Shown here: positions 43,848 through 52,852 of the stretch, one piece after another
How positions within the stretch are numbered: the first letter of the stretch is position 1
How the letters are laid out: each line of letters starts with the position of its first letter
Assembly (NCBI GenBank): GCA_021812985.1
Contig: JAKAMG010000006.1
Location: 25,901 to 89,900, forward strand
Length of the DNA stretch: 64,000 bases
Source: Bacteroidota bacterium
GTDB taxonomy: Bacteria > Bacteroidota > Ignavibacteria > Kryptoniales > JAKASW01
Reading direction: 5' to 3'
The notes under the pieces: model-generated
Seen by the model: the letters and a program-made list of their open reading frames with translations, nothing else
Told to the model about the DNA's origin: nothing
Database searches by the model: none
Translations under genes and position numbers: made by a program

Positions 43848-44282
43848 ATGAACAAGACTGCGGTATTTTATGGCGTACTTGTAACCATTATCGTGATCGC
43901 CCTGATAATATCCTCAGACCTGAACAAGACTCCCGATCTTAAACCGGTTTTCGCGGACTCTGTTACCGCTCAGATTTTGTCTCCTGACACATCGAACACG
44001 TATGGCGATAACCTGAAGGTCCTTCACGGAATACATTCCAGAGCCCAGTTGCTCAATGTCATGCGCGGTTTCACGGAGGCGCTCGGCGTCAAGTGCGAAT
44101 TCTGTCACAACACTGATAACTTCGCCAGCGACGAGAAGATTCAAAAGCGCACCGCGAGGGAAATGATACACATGGTCGCTAACATTGACGAGAATTATCT
44201 TGACGGGCCCCGGATGGAGAAGGTAACCTGTTTCACCTGTCACAGAGGTCAGAGTATTCCCAAGCTGGTCGTCGAACGGTGA
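43848..44282 (+). CDS. Membrane-anchored diheme c-type cytochrome (reaction-centre cytochrome-like)
   Basis: A 144-residue protein. An N-terminal helix (FYGVLVTIIVIALIISS) anchors it and faces the rest to the periplasm. Two heme c sites are present, CEFCH (residues 83-87) and CFTCH (128-132), separated by TAREMIHMVANIDENY. The spacing and the VMRGFTEALGVKCEFCHN and VTCFTCHRGQ contexts resemble the heme-binding repeat of photosynthetic reaction-centre cytochrome c subunits, a fold also found in non-phototrophs. It should pass electrons in the periplasm. Its stop overlaps the start of the barrel gene (GTGA), so the two products are probably used together. Confidence 0.88.
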   Translation: MNKTAVFYGVLVTIIVIALIISSDLNKTPDLKPVFADSVTAQILSPDTSNTYGDNLKVLHGIHSRAQLLNVMRGFTEALGVKCEFCHNTDNFASDEKIQKRTAREMIHMVANIDENYLDGPRMEKVTCFTCHRGQSIPKLVVER

Positions 44283-45979
44283 AGTTGCGCGACTTAGCAT
44301 CGGCGGGAGTACTCCTCTTCCTTGCTGTGGTTGCCAGAGCTCAGGGAGTGGAGGCTCCTCCGGTCACGAGCTTCCAGCCTGATTCTTCGATGCCGAAGGT
44401 CAATGTGCCTGAGTTCGTCATCACCGGCAAGGCCCGGATTGAATTGCCGCGCGCAGACAAGCCTACCGTGCTGATAGATTCTTCATTCTTCCAGTCAAAG
44501 GAAATTCCCGGAGTCGATGTAGTGGTTCCGGCTAACCGCACGATAAGTGTCGGAGGGGAGCGCGGATCCGGACCCAAGCCAAGCCTTTTTGCAAGAGCCT
44601 CTATTGGACACTACACGACCGCAAGCTATCTGGTATCGGGGGGCGATGGTGTCGGTGGATATCTCTTTAACGGGAGTCTCTCGGGCGACTATACGTCCGG
44701 GTACATTCCCTATACGATGGCGCGCGATTTCTCTCTCTCCGGCGGAGTCGCTAAAGATTTTCTTTTGAAACCGGGACTCGTTACGACGAACTCCCTGAAC
44801 CTTGGCTATTCGAGGTCAAGTTATTTCCTTTATGGCGGTATTGGCGATGTTCACAGGACCATCAACTCCTTTTCGGGCGTCTTCCAGTCAGGGCTGAGCT
44901 TCGCGGATTTTCCGCTGAACGGGGAAGTCAGCTACAAGCACTTTTCGATCGACGACGGGATCTCTGCCACGGGGCGCGACGCCCAATCCGACTTCGGGTT
45001 CGAGCTTAGCGGATCGACCGAGCTCCCTTCAGGAACCCTGGCCCTGAACGCATCCATCCACGCCGGTAACCATACAATTTCTTCTCCTTTCATCGTGCCA
45101 AGTCCTTACGGGCCCCTGGCACTTGATCGTTCGAATTACAACTTCACTGCGGGAGTCGGGTACGTAAACAAAATCCGAAATTTATACTACTCCATCGCGG
45201 TTTATTACTATCAGTATAGGGATGACATCGCGAGCGGTGTGGGGAAGGTCTACCCTGATATAAACGCGACTTACAGGATCGACAAGACCCTGTCATTGTT
45301 CGCTAGGTTCCACGGGAAGGTCACCCGGCGCTCGCTCTCCTCCATTCTTGCGTCTGATAGGTACGTAGACTTCGGTTTACCGATTGTCAGCACGCAGGAC
45401 TACGCGGACCTCACGCTCGGTGGAAACTTAGTCGTGTCTGACGAACTTACTCTGACGCCGAGCGTCAGGGTGCAGGGGGCTCGGTACCTCCCCGTGTTTG
45501 TTTGTCCTGAGCTGACGGTGCAGTCAGCTCCAGCTGCCAGCGCCGACAACTCGCTCATGTATGCCGACAGGGCGACAGTTTATTCCGGATCCATCTCGGC
45601 CCGGTTCAAAGAAGGGAATCTCAGTGCCTCCGGAGATCTCACGTTTCAGAGCGGAAAGACTAATGCGCTTTCTTCGATTCCCAATCTTCCTCCAGTTGCT
45701 CTGAATCTGAAGGGGACTTACATGATTACGCCTGAATTTGCGGCGAGCGCCGACTTCCTTTTCCTTTCCGCGCGATATTCCGATTTTGCGCTTTCTGAGA
45801 AAGTAGATCCGGCCGCCCGTCTGAACTTTCGTCTGTCTTACGATGTGCGCATCGCCCGATTACCGCTGGAGATTTTTGCCGGAGGTAACAACGTGCTAAA
45901 TCAAAAGTATTTCATCTGGCAGGGATATCAGGAATTCCCGCTTACTCTTTACGTGGGGTTGAGCAGTCGAATCTTTTGA
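44279..45979 (+). CDS. Outer-membrane beta-barrel protein (TonB-receptor-like barrel without plug)
   Basis: A 566-residue protein with a signal peptide (DLASAGVLLFLAVVARAQG) and a short N-terminal segment with VNVPEFVITGKARIEL, a wording often seen next to TonB-receptor-like barrels. The rest consists of alternating amphipathic strands (YLFNGSLSGDYTSGYIPYTM; YYSIAVYYYQYRDDIASGVG) and ends with the aromatic terminus LYVGLSSRIF. No plug domain is visible. The start is GTG 44279, overlapping the cytochrome stop. With TPR, cytochrome, SPOR and TonB genes around it, it may be the outer-membrane part of an envelope complex. The substrate is unknown. Confidence 0.75.
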   Translation: MKLRDLASAGVLLFLAVVARAQGVEAPPVTSFQPDSSMPKVNVPEFVITGKARIELPRADKPTVLIDSSFFQSKEIPGVDVVVPANRTISVGGERGSGPKPSLFARASIGHYTTASYLVSGGDGVGGYLFNGSLSGDYTSGYIPYTMARDFSLSGGVAKDFLLKPGLVTTNSLNLGYSRSSYFLYGGIGDVHRTINSFSGVFQSGLSFADFPLNGEVSYKHFSIDDGISATGRDAQSDFGFELSGSTELPSGTLALNASIHAGNHTISSPFIVPSPYGPLALDRSNYNFTAGVGYVNKIRNLYYSIAVYYYQYRDDIASGVGKVYPDINATYRIDKTLSLFARFHGKVTRRSLSSILASDRYVDFGLPIVSTQDYADLTLGGNLVVSDELTLTPSVRVQGARYLPVFVCPELTVQSAPAASADNSLMYADRATVYSGSISARFKEGNLSASGDLTFQSGKTNALSSIPNLPPVALNLKGTYMITPEFAASADFLFLSARYSDFALSEKVDPAARLNFRLSYDVRIARLPLEIFAGGNNVLNQKYFIWQGYQEFPLTLYVGLSSRIF

Positions 45980-46097
45980 TGGCCTCCCTCAGGTGAGTCC
46001 GGAATGCACTCCGGCGCCGGTGGTTGCGGTTGAATCAGTGAAAAATATTTTGCACCTTGAGTGCAGACAAGTCCAATAAAAAGAGGAGGAACGAAAA

Positions 46098-46661
46098 ATG
46101 GGAAACCTGAATTTCCAGGACGGCAGTAACGAGAACCCGCAGGGAAATCAGCCGGAACCATCATCGGAAAACGATTCCAAATTGGACGATGTGCTCATCG
46201 ACGATCCGATGAGCAATTCGAAGACGGTCTGGATAGCCGTGGTCGTAGTTTTGATCGCAGTGATAGGCGGTGCTCTTTACATGCTCAACAGGGCGGGCTA
46301 CCTGAAGTTTTCCGGGAAGCAGAAATCTGCGATCACGACGCTGGCCTCCCCGCCACCGTCTGCCCAGCCGGTAGCAGAATCTCCTAAAGCGACCGAACCG
46401 GCGAAAGCAACGAATATAGCGGCGGATAAATTTGCCCTGCAGGTATCAGCTTTCCGAAGCAAGACCGAAGCGGACAAGTTCGTGGCAAAGCTTGGCAAGA
46501 AGGGAATCAGCGCAAGAGTAGTGCATTCCACGAGCGGAGCTGACAGGAAGTGGTACAGGGTATACTCCGGTTCGTTTGACACGAAGCTCAAGGCAATTGC
46601 CGCAATCGAAGACATGAAGAAAAAAGTTGGAACTGATGTTTGGGTCGTACCAGCTCAATGA
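46098..46661 (+). CDS. SPOR-domain inner-membrane protein
   Basis: A 187-residue protein. Residues ~1-35 are acidic and cytoplasmic, ~36-57 form a transmembrane helix (TVWIAVVVVLIAVIGGALYM), then a Pro/Ala linker leads to a SPOR domain (residues ~112-187: FALQVSAFRSKTEADKFVAK; WYRVYSGSFDTKLKAIAAIE). SPOR domains bind denuded peptidoglycan, often at division sites. The start ATG follows AAGAGGAGG. Its last 26 bases overlap the TonB gene, which is unusual and suggests coupling. Confidence 0.88.
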   Translation: MGNLNFQDGSNENPQGNQPEPSSENDSKLDDVLIDDPMSNSKTVWIAVVVVLIAVIGGALYMLNRAGYLKFSGKQKSAITTLASPPPSAQPVAESPKATEPAKATNIAADKFALQVSAFRSKTEADKFVAKLGKKGISARVVHSTSGADRKWYRVYSGSFDTKLKAIAAIEDMKKKVGTDVWVVPAQ

Positions 46662-47562
46662 TAAGCTGAGCAGCATAGCAGGCTCTTACTATTTCAGACA
46701 GTACGAGCTAAAGCGAATATATTCGAGGAATTTTTATAGCGGCATGGGCCTGGCGCTCCTGGTTCATGCCGTCTTTTTTGTCATCTTAGCACTCTATGCG
46801 CCTGTCTTTAACAAGCCGCCGGAAGTGACGAACGTGCTTCTCCCTCCAGTGAACGTCACGTTCAAGGTAATGGATATTAAGATTGTTGGGCGAGAATCCT
46901 CCGGCATGGATGTCTCCGGGGCAGGCGGCGGCAACGGCACGATTCCAAGAAATGCCGACGCGGCGTATGCGCTTGCCCGCGCGTCGGGCTCAGCCAACCC
47001 TAGGAGCAGCATCAATCCAAACGCGTCAATGGTTCCGAGGTCACTCCAGGGACCGGGGATGAACGATATAGTTGGCGTGAGCAGGAAACCAGTTTTCTTC
47101 GACACTGTGAAGGGCTTTAGCGGCAACTCGATTAACGGGGAGGGGTCAGGTGGAGGCACGGGTACGACTGTTGGCACCACGTCTGGCCCTGGCTCAGGGC
47201 TCACAGGCAAACCGGGTTTCGGGGGAGGATTTGGCGACCGCTTCGTGCCGGGGAATCCTGCCAACAACTCCGTTTCAGGGACTCCATACGCCATTTCTTG
47301 GAGCGGGGTCTCGAGGGCGCTTCTGTCTGGAAACAGGCCGCAATTTCCGGCGGGAGTGCAGACCGGCGGACGCGTCAGGATAAAAATAGTAGTAGACCCG
47401 GCCGGCAATGTCGTGTCTATGGTTCCAGTAGAGAAGGCCGATTCCCGACTCGATGAGGCGGCCATGGCAGCTATCCGAAGCTGGCAGTTCAGCAAGCTTT
47501 CGAAAAATTACCCTCAGGTCAATCAGCGGGCCATCGCTACTTTCGTCTTTAAAGCCGAATGA
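46636..47562 (+). CDS. TonB-family energy transducer with glycine-rich linker
   Basis: A 308-residue protein. A transmembrane helix (GLALLVHAVFFVILALYAPV) lies near residues 35-55. A Gly/Ser/Pro-rich middle part (GGGTGTTVGTTSGPGSGLTG) replaces the usual Pro-Lys/Glu linker. Residues ~230-308 form the TonB C-terminal domain (GGRVRIKIVVDPAGNVVSMV; EAAMAAIRSWQFSKL). It carries inner-membrane energy to outer-membrane receptors; the barrel upstream is a candidate. The start is ATG 46636 inside the SPOR gene (TTG 46627 is an alternative). No ExbB or ExbD genes are near. Confidence 0.85.
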   Translation: MFGSYQLNDKLSSIAGSYYFRQYELKRIYSRNFYSGMGLALLVHAVFFVILALYAPVFNKPPEVTNVLLPPVNVTFKVMDIKIVGRESSGMDVSGAGGGNGTIPRNADAAYALARASGSANPRSSINPNASMVPRSLQGPGMNDIVGVSRKPVFFDTVKGFSGNSINGEGSGGGTGTTVGTTSGPGSGLTGKPGFGGGFGDRFVPGNPANNSVSGTPYAISWSGVSRALLSGNRPQFPAGVQTGGRVRIKIVVDPAGNVVSMVPVEKADSRLDEAAMAAIRSWQFSKLSKNYPQVNQRAIATFVFKAE

Positions 47563-47574
47563 GCCGAAACTTTC

Positions 47575-48342
47575 TTGGGAAAGCGCGTTATTCGTTCAAA
47601 CGCTAAGCGGGTGGCCGCTGAGAAGCGACTGATACCTGTCGCGCGCCGTCTTAGAGATTTGTTCGGCGTACCTGTAAGAAAGCGCAAGCTCCCTGATCCG
47701 CTCGATCTCCTCATTGCCACGATACTTTCGCAGAATACAAATGACATTAATAGCCACAAAGCGTTTGTCAACCTTAAGTCTGTCTATCCGGATTTCATTG
47801 AGCTCACGGATGCAAATCCGAGAAGCATAGAGAAGCTGATAAAGGTTGGCGGAATAGCAAAGAAGAAAAGCAAAACGATAGTCAGCGTCGCGACTGAGGT
47901 GAAGAAGACTTTCGGGAGATTTGACCGGAAGAGTCTCGCTTCGATCCCCCCCGACCAATTGGTTGACAAGCTTACTGGTTTGGACGGTGTCGGTTATAAG
48001 ACGGCTTCATGCGTGCTCCTCTTCGCGCTAGGGGACGATGACGCCTTTCCCGTTGATACTCACGTCCACCGGATTCTTAACAGAATCGGGATAGTCCACG
48101 AGAGTACGCCGGATAAGACTTACGTGACTGTACGTGACAAAATACCAAGCGGGATGGGTTATGAGATTCACATCAACCTTATAAAATTCGGAAGAATGAT
48201 CTGCACCGCGCAGCGGCCGCGATGCTACGACTGTACATTGTACGACCTTTGCGATTGGGACGAAAAGGTTGAGGCACCTCCTCTGAAAACGGGTGAGCGA
48301 AATCAGCTCAAGGTGGATTTCATGACTTTGGAAGAAGTGTAG
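47575..48342 (+). CDS. nth: Endonuclease III (DNA glycosylase/AP lyase)
   Basis: A 255-residue base-excision-repair enzyme. The helix-hairpin-helix with catalytic Lys (LDGVGYKTASCVLL) and catalytic Asp (FPVDTHVHRILNRIG) are intact. The C-terminal [4Fe-4S] loop has the exact C-x6-C-x2-C-x5-C spacing (CTAQRPRCYDCTLYDLC). It removes oxidised pyrimidines. The start TTG 47575 lies 12 bp after the TonB stop and has no clear ribosome site, so a later start is possible; the first ~20 residues are basic and not conserved. About 40 residues longer than E. coli Nth. Confidence 0.93.
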   Translation: MGKRVIRSNAKRVAAEKRLIPVARRLRDLFGVPVRKRKLPDPLDLLIATILSQNTNDINSHKAFVNLKSVYPDFIELTDANPRSIEKLIKVGGIAKKKSKTIVSVATEVKKTFGRFDRKSLASIPPDQLVDKLTGLDGVGYKTASCVLLFALGDDDAFPVDTHVHRILNRIGIVHESTPDKTYVTVRDKIPSGMGYEIHINLIKFGRMICTAQRPRCYDCTLYDLCDWDEKVEAPPLKTGERNQLKVDFMTLEEV

Positions 48343-48446
48343 GGCTATTCAGCTCGCTGCTGTGGTTAAGTATGAATTTGTCTGCGCCATTCTGCCCAAG
48401 TCCTGGATCTTTATTTCCGTTTAAAGCGGTAAGACTCTATGGAAAC

Positions 48447-48471
48447 ACTCCTTTTTCTGATGAAAAGGAGT
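48447..48471. repeat. 9-bp inverted repeat between nth and the next gene
   Basis: ACTCCTTTT (48447-48455) and AAAAGGAGT (48463-48471) are perfectly complementary across seven bases. No T-run follows, so it may be a regulatory stem or a weak terminator for nth. It lies 56 bp before the next start codon. Confidence 0.5.
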
Positions 48472-48526
48472 ATGAAGAGCGTCCTCTTGTCGTTGAATTT
48501 TATGGGAGTTTTGCTTAAGTAAGGAC

Positions 48527-49528
48527 ATGATACCAAGAGAACATCAGGCCGCTCCACGTATTAGCGGGGTAAGTGTATCCGGTGAGCCAATATGGATCGA
48601 CTACTCCGCCAACCTGATGAACGTGGTCACCTTTTTTGATCCTGTTTCAAAGTACTCTCTCTCTACCATCGAAAACCTTAGAAGGATGTCGTCGCTGTAT
48701 GAGAAGCTTTCAGTGGGCTTCTGGTACATAATGGAGCCGAGGCTTTCCTGCATGTACCATTCTGAGACGGCGGGCAGGACGATCGATCGTCTTAGCCTTT
48801 TCACAGGGACTTTGTATGATGGCAACGACATGATCGCCCTAAATGCCGGGATCAGTTCAGTTCCGGCCGTCCTCGTCGTTGATTCCAACGGCGGCCTGAT
48901 ATCGCGGTATGAAGGAGAGATAAGTCTCTTTGAGATTGAAAGAACGCTTCAGGCAAGGATCGCCCTTTCAGGGTACAGGGATGAACTTCCACAGCTGGAG
49001 AGGCCTGAGCGGCCTTTCCTGTCCGCGAGGTCGGCCTCGGAGATGCGGCAGTTGGGTTACGCCAACGCGGATTTTGTGCTTGGCAACGTGGTGGTTCCTG
49101 AAACCGATCAGGAGTTTAATCTTCCAGATTTCTATCTTCTCAACACGATATACCCCTTCGGGGCCTGGTACGTCAGTCGCGATTTCATAGAGGGAAAGAG
49201 CGGGAGCACTGTGTACATCAGCTGCGGCAGATCTGAATCTGTACTTATGTTTGCAGGTTCGGATGACGGCGCTCGCGTGAGGGTACACACTTCAATTGAA
49301 TCCCCTCACAACCTTGCGATGGGAAAGGACGTCAAGGACCAGTCAGGTCTTTGGGAAATCCGCGTCGATGAGTGCCGTCCCTACGAACTTCTCACCAACT
49401 CAGGGGAATCGGATGTCCTTCTGAGCCTTCAGGTCGTAAGCGGCTCCTTCCGACTCTACACCGTCGAGTTCACCGCGGGCGAGCCGTTCCTAATCGGCCA
49501 GCCTGCCTACCGTTCATCCAGATACTAA
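48527..49528 (+). CDS. Thioredoxin-fold protein without CxxC, with a DipZ-like C-terminal domain
   Basis: A 333-residue protein with no signal peptide. Residues ~20-140 look like a thioredoxin/TlpA fold (NLMNVVTFFDPVSKYSLSTI; INAGISSVPAVLVVDSNGGL-like ISSVPAVLVVDSNGGLISRY, including the cis-Pro after Val), but FFDPVSKYS stands where the redox CxxC should be. The C-terminal ~170 residues (LGYANADFVLGN; FGAWYVSRDFIEGKSGS) resemble the carbohydrate-binding-like C-domain of DipZ proteins. It is therefore unlikely to be a thiol oxidoreductase. The function is unknown. A hairpin precedes it; the next gene is convergent. Confidence 0.6.
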   Translation: MIPREHQAAPRISGVSVSGEPIWIDYSANLMNVVTFFDPVSKYSLSTIENLRRMSSLYEKLSVGFWYIMEPRLSCMYHSETAGRTIDRLSLFTGTLYDGNDMIALNAGISSVPAVLVVDSNGGLISRYEGEISLFEIERTLQARIALSGYRDELPQLERPERPFLSARSASEMRQLGYANADFVLGNVVVPETDQEFNLPDFYLLNTIYPFGAWYVSRDFIEGKSGSTVYISCGRSESVLMFAGSDDGARVRVHTSIESPHNLAMGKDVKDQSGLWEIRVDECRPYELLTNSGESDVLLSLQVVSGSFRLYTVEFTAGEPFLIGQPAYRSSRY

Positions 49529-49622
49529 TCCCGCAAAATTAACAGCGTCAGCCGAGGTTCCAATTTGCCGTCCATCAGCCCTGAACGGTATTAACTGCGT
49601 CCGGATACGGAGGAGAATTGTC

Positions 49623-50060
49623 TCACTCGCGGCGGGAAGGGATCTTCTCGAACTCAGATATCGTCTTCCTGACGTGCTCCGGAACCTCCCTGGTCTCCCG
49701 TGAGGCGTAATCATAGGCCACAAGAATGCTCGAGCCCTCTGCGACTGTTCGACGTGTCTCTGTCTCAACTATGAGATAGGCCATTTCGAAGCTCTTGTTT
49801 TTTATCCAGTTCACTTTCGTGTGCACGCGGAGGATCTCGCCATAGTAGGCGGGGGTCTTGTAATTGCAGTGCATGTCCAGCACGATGAAGCCCAGCGTGG
49901 AGGTATCGTCGTGAGGAAGGTTAAAAAGCTTCCTGAAATAGTGGACGCGCCCCTCCTCGAAGTAGCTTATGTACGCTGCGTTGTTTACATGGCCGAGTGA
50001 ATCCATATCCGAAAAGCGGACTCGAATGTCGATGCTGAAATTGAATTGTGTCTGTTCCAT
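49623..50060 (-). CDS. Acyl-CoA thioesterase (4-hydroxybenzoyl-CoA thioesterase family)
   Basis: A 145-residue hot-dog-fold protein. The YbgC/4HBT active-site stretch is clear: [20 protein letters not shown] with the catalytic Asp, then FEEGRVHYF. The second half ([32 protein letters not shown]) completes the fold. It hydrolyses acyl-CoA thioesters in the cytoplasm; the acyl chain is not predictable. It is divergent from pta with ~130 bp between the starts, and convergent with the thioredoxin-fold gene. Confidence 0.88.
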   Translation of the reverse strand: MEQTQFNFSIDIRVRFSDMDSLGHVNNAAYISYFEEGRVHYFRKLFNLPHDDTSTLGFIVLDMHCNYKTPAYYGEILRVHTKVNWIKNKSFEMAYLIVETETRRTVAEGSSILVAYDYASRETREVPEHVRKTISEFEKIPSRRE

Positions 50061-50191
50061 ATGTTGTGAGGTTAAGCAACGGGATTGAGACTTTCAAGAA
50101 GGGAGGGGGCCAGGAGGAGGGCCACGCATTGCCCTTTCAAGCGCCAGGGGTTAGATTAGCAGCAGATAATTCCAACAAACCGCAGATGAAT

Positions 50192-51172
50192 ATGGAAACC
50201 AAACTGATTGAATCGATTAAATCAAAGGCAAAGACTTTGAATCGTCACATCGTGCTCCCTGATGCGACGGACGAGCGCGCCATAATGGCGGCCCGAAAGA
50301 TAACGGACCAGTCGATAGCGAAAGTGACGCTGGTTGGAAACGAGAAGGACGTCCGCGCCAAAGCCGAAGACGCCCGTGTGCATCTCGGAGGCATAGACCT
50401 GGTGGACCCGGAGCGGAGTGAATTTCTTGACAGGTATGCCACCAGGTTCTACGAGATGAGAAAGCTAAAGGGGATTACAGCTGAACAGGCGCTCGAAACG
50501 ATGAAGCGCCCATTATTCTTCGGCGCGATGATGGTAAGAGAAGGGGCTGCGCACGGAAGCGTGGCCGGTTCACTCTCGACAACCGGCGACGTGCTGAGGG
50601 CGGGTATACAGGTCATCGGGATGAAGGAGGGGATTTCAATCGTGTCGAGCTTCTTCCTCATGGTGTTTCCGGCGAAGGTTTACTCGTTCGCCGACTGCGC
50701 CGTTGTGCCAGATCCAACTGCCGAGCAGTTGGCGGACATCGCGATCTCCACTGCCGAGAATCACAGGAAGCTAGTCGGCGAAGAGCCGAAGGTTGCAATG
50801 CTCTCGTTCTCGACGAAAGGGAGCGCCAAGCACGAGAAGGTTGACAAGGTCGTCCGCGCGACCGAGATTGCCACGGAGAGGATGCCGGGCCTGAAGATTG
50901 ACGGCGAACTTCAGCTGGACGCCGCGATTGTCCCTGATGTTGCCAAGCGAAAGGCGCCGGCGAGCGCGGTGGCGGGGGAGGCGAACGTCCTCGTGTTCCC
51001 GGACCTCAACGCGGGCAATATCGGATACAAGATGGCACAGCGGCTGGGTGGAGCAGACGCGCTCGGGCCTGTGGTACAGGGGCTAAACAAACCAGCGTTT
51101 GATCTCTCACGCGGCTGTAGCGTCCAGGACATCGTTGATGTCGTGGCTATCAACTGCGTCATGGGAGCATGA
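50192..51172 (+). CDS. pta: Phosphate acetyltransferase (short, single-domain type)
   Basis: A 326-residue enzyme converting acetyl-CoA and phosphate to acetyl phosphate and CoA. The start ([24 protein letters not shown] region), [40 protein letters not shown] and [20 protein letters not shown] are family landmarks. The length is that of the short class without the N-terminal regulatory part. I chose ATG 50192 (ATG 50186 is equally good); the frame runs upstream to 50048 but that part is Pro/Gly-rich, unlike the family, and would collide with the divergent gene. No ackA gene is adjacent. A GC-rich hairpin follows. Confidence 0.92.
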   Translation: METKLIESIKSKAKTLNRHIVLPDATDERAIMAARKITDQSIAKVTLVGNEKDVRAKAEDARVHLGGIDLVDPERSEFLDRYATRFYEMRKLKGITAEQALETMKRPLFFGAMMVREGAAHGSVAGSLSTTGDVLRAGIQVIGMKEGISIVSSFFLMVFPAKVYSFADCAVVPDPTAEQLADIAISTAENHRKLVGEEPKVAMLSFSTKGSAKHEKVDKVVRATEIATERMPGLKIDGELQLDAAIVPDVAKRKAPASAVAGEANVLVFPDLNAGNIGYKMAQRLGGADALGPVVQGLNKPAFDLSRGCSVQDIVDVVAINCVMGA

Positions 51173-51188
51173 CAGCATAAACGGAACT

Positions 51189-51226
51189 GGGCCTGGCCGC
51201 CGAACTGGAGGCCGGGCCTATCTATT
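51189..51226 (+). terminator. Hairpin after pta
   Basis: GGCCTGGCC (51190-51198) pairs with GGCCGGGCC (51210-51218), with one G-T pair and an 11-base loop. A moderately T-rich stretch follows (51219-51226). It lies 17 bp after the stop codon. Confidence 0.5.
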
Positions 51227-51447
51227 TGCGAGGCGCCGGGGCCAGGGTCGAGGGGTGTGCGATTGGATGACACAACCGGAATTCAGCCTTCTGCATTCTT
51301 CGCACAATGCCGCAGGGGTCTGTCGAGGGAATTTTACCATCCTCCCATCGTGCCTCCCTCCCTTGCCCGCATCCCAGTCTTTGAATCTCTATCCTCAGTT
51401 TGCTAACTTCTTAACACAAAAGGAATTAGTTAGAGTACAACCTTCTG

Positions 51448-52281
51448 ATGGAAGATAAAATTATCTCAGTTCACGACATAAACGTCGGCGGTGGGAATCC
51501 GCCCATTATAATCGCCGGACCATGTGTGGTAGAAAGCCGCGATCTTGCTTTGAAGGTCGCAGATGAGGCTAAAAGAATTACCCGGAAGCTCGGACTGCCT
51601 TACATTTACAAATCGAGCTACAAGAAGGCCAACAGGAGCAGCGGCGGCTCGTTCATTGGCATTGGAATTGATGAAGCCCTCAAGATTCTGGCAGAGGTCA
51701 AAAGCGAATTTGACCTTCCAATATTGACCGATGTTCATTCAGAAACGGAGGTCGGGGCTGCCGCCGAGGTCGCTGACATTCTTCAAATACCTGCTTTCCT
51801 TTGCAGGCAGACCGAGCTTCTGGTCGCTGCCGGGAAGACAGGCCGTGTGGTGAACATAAAAAAGGGACAGTTCATGGCGCCTGAAGATATGCGACTTCAG
51901 GCGGAGAAGGTGGAGGCGGCTGGAAACCCGAATGTCATGCTAACTGAACGGGGCACAACGTTTGGCTATCACAATCTCGTCGTCGATATGCGCTCGCTTG
52001 TCATCATGAAGGAGGCCGGGTATCCGGTGATACTTGATGCGACTCACTCTCTCCAGCTCCCCGGCGGCGAGAAGGACAGGACGGGTGGACAGCCCCAGTA
52101 CATTTTCCCGATTGCCCGCGCGGGCGCCGCGGTTGGCATCGACGGGCTCTTCCTTGAAACGCATCCTGACCCTTCGAAGGCGTTGAGCGATGCGTCGACG
52201 CAGCTGAAGTTCGAACTATTCGAGCCTCTTCTCAAACAGATCAGGGCGATTGACTCGGCCCGCAGAGGGATTGACACTTGA
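51448..52281 (+). CDS. kdsA: 3-deoxy-D-manno-octulosonate 8-phosphate synthase
   Basis: A 277-residue enzyme that joins arabinose 5-phosphate and phosphoenolpyruvate into KDO-8-phosphate for the LPS inner core. Landmarks are PIIIAGPCVVESRDLALKVA, YKSSYKKANRSSGGSFIGIG, TERGTTFGYHNLVVDMRSL and DATHSLQLPGG. The Cys in GPCVVES is the metal ligand of the class II, metal-dependent enzymes such as that of Aquifex; class I enzymes have Asn there. It is first in the kds-lpt operon, and its stop overlaps the kdsC start (TTGA). The family resemblance to DAHP synthase is resolved by the KANRSS stretch. Confidence 0.95.
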   Translation: MEDKIISVHDINVGGGNPPIIIAGPCVVESRDLALKVADEAKRITRKLGLPYIYKSSYKKANRSSGGSFIGIGIDEALKILAEVKSEFDLPILTDVHSETEVGAAAEVADILQIPAFLCRQTELLVAAGKTGRVVNIKKGQFMAPEDMRLQAEKVEAAGNPNVMLTERGTTFGYHNLVVDMRSLVIMKEAGYPVILDATHSLQLPGGEKDRTGGQPQYIFPIARAGAAVGIDGLFLETHPDPSKALSDASTQLKFELFEPLLKQIRAIDSARRGIDT

Positions 52282-52781
52282 CTAGACATCAGGCGCTGCT
52301 GCCCAAGTTGAAGAAAATCAAAGCCATCCTCCTTGATGTGGACGGCGTGTTGACCGACGGCGCCATCATCTACGGCATCGACGGCATCGAACTGAAGGTT
52401 TTCGATTCGCAGGACGGCTTCGGAATTGTGAACGCGATAAAGCAGGGAATAAGAGTTGGCATAATTACCGCGCGGAAGTCTGATGTGGTTGAGCGACGCG
52501 CCGCGGAACTGGGCATCGAAGACCTCTTCCAGGGTTCGATAGACAAGCTGACGCCTTACGAAAAAGTGAAGACATCGTACTCGCTTCACGATTCCGAGGT
52601 GGCATACGTGGGAGACGACCTGCTTGACCTTCCGCTCCTGCAGAGGGTGGGATTCAGCGCTGCGCCAGCAAACGCGGTGAGGGACGTGAAGATGAAAGTG
52701 GACTATGTCTCCAAAGAACGCGGCGGTCATGGAGCGGTCAGGGATATTATAGATTTGATTCTCAAGGCGCAAAAGAAGTAG
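52278..52781 (+). CDS. kdsC: KDO-8-phosphate phosphatase (HAD family)
   Basis: A 167-residue HAD phosphatase of the capless KdsC type, which removes phosphate from KDO-8-phosphate. The nucleophile motif DVDGVLTDG, the second motif VGIITARKSDVVERRAAELG and the fourth VAYVGDDLLDLPLLQRVG are intact. The length is typical for the tetrameric KdsC. The start is TTG 52278, overlapping the kdsA stop by four bases. Context with kdsA and kdsD supports the assignment over the related YrbI/NeuA-type phosphatases. Confidence 0.94.
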   Translation: MTRHQALLPKLKKIKAILLDVDGVLTDGAIIYGIDGIELKVFDSQDGFGIVNAIKQGIRVGIITARKSDVVERRAAELGIEDLFQGSIDKLTPYEKVKTSYSLHDSEVAYVGDDLLDLPLLQRVGFSAAPANAVRDVKMKVDYVSKERGGHGAVRDIIDLILKAQKK

Positions 52782-52852
52782 GTGTTAGGAATGCCGCGTG
52801 TAAAATTCCTTGTAGCCATTTCTTCCAAAAGAGAGACGGGGAGCCGGGACTG

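Noticed and set aside
46794..47495. Minus-strand Pro/Thr-rich frame of 233 codons
   Set aside because: Mirror of the Gly-rich TonB linker; composition is a by-product of the sense strand.
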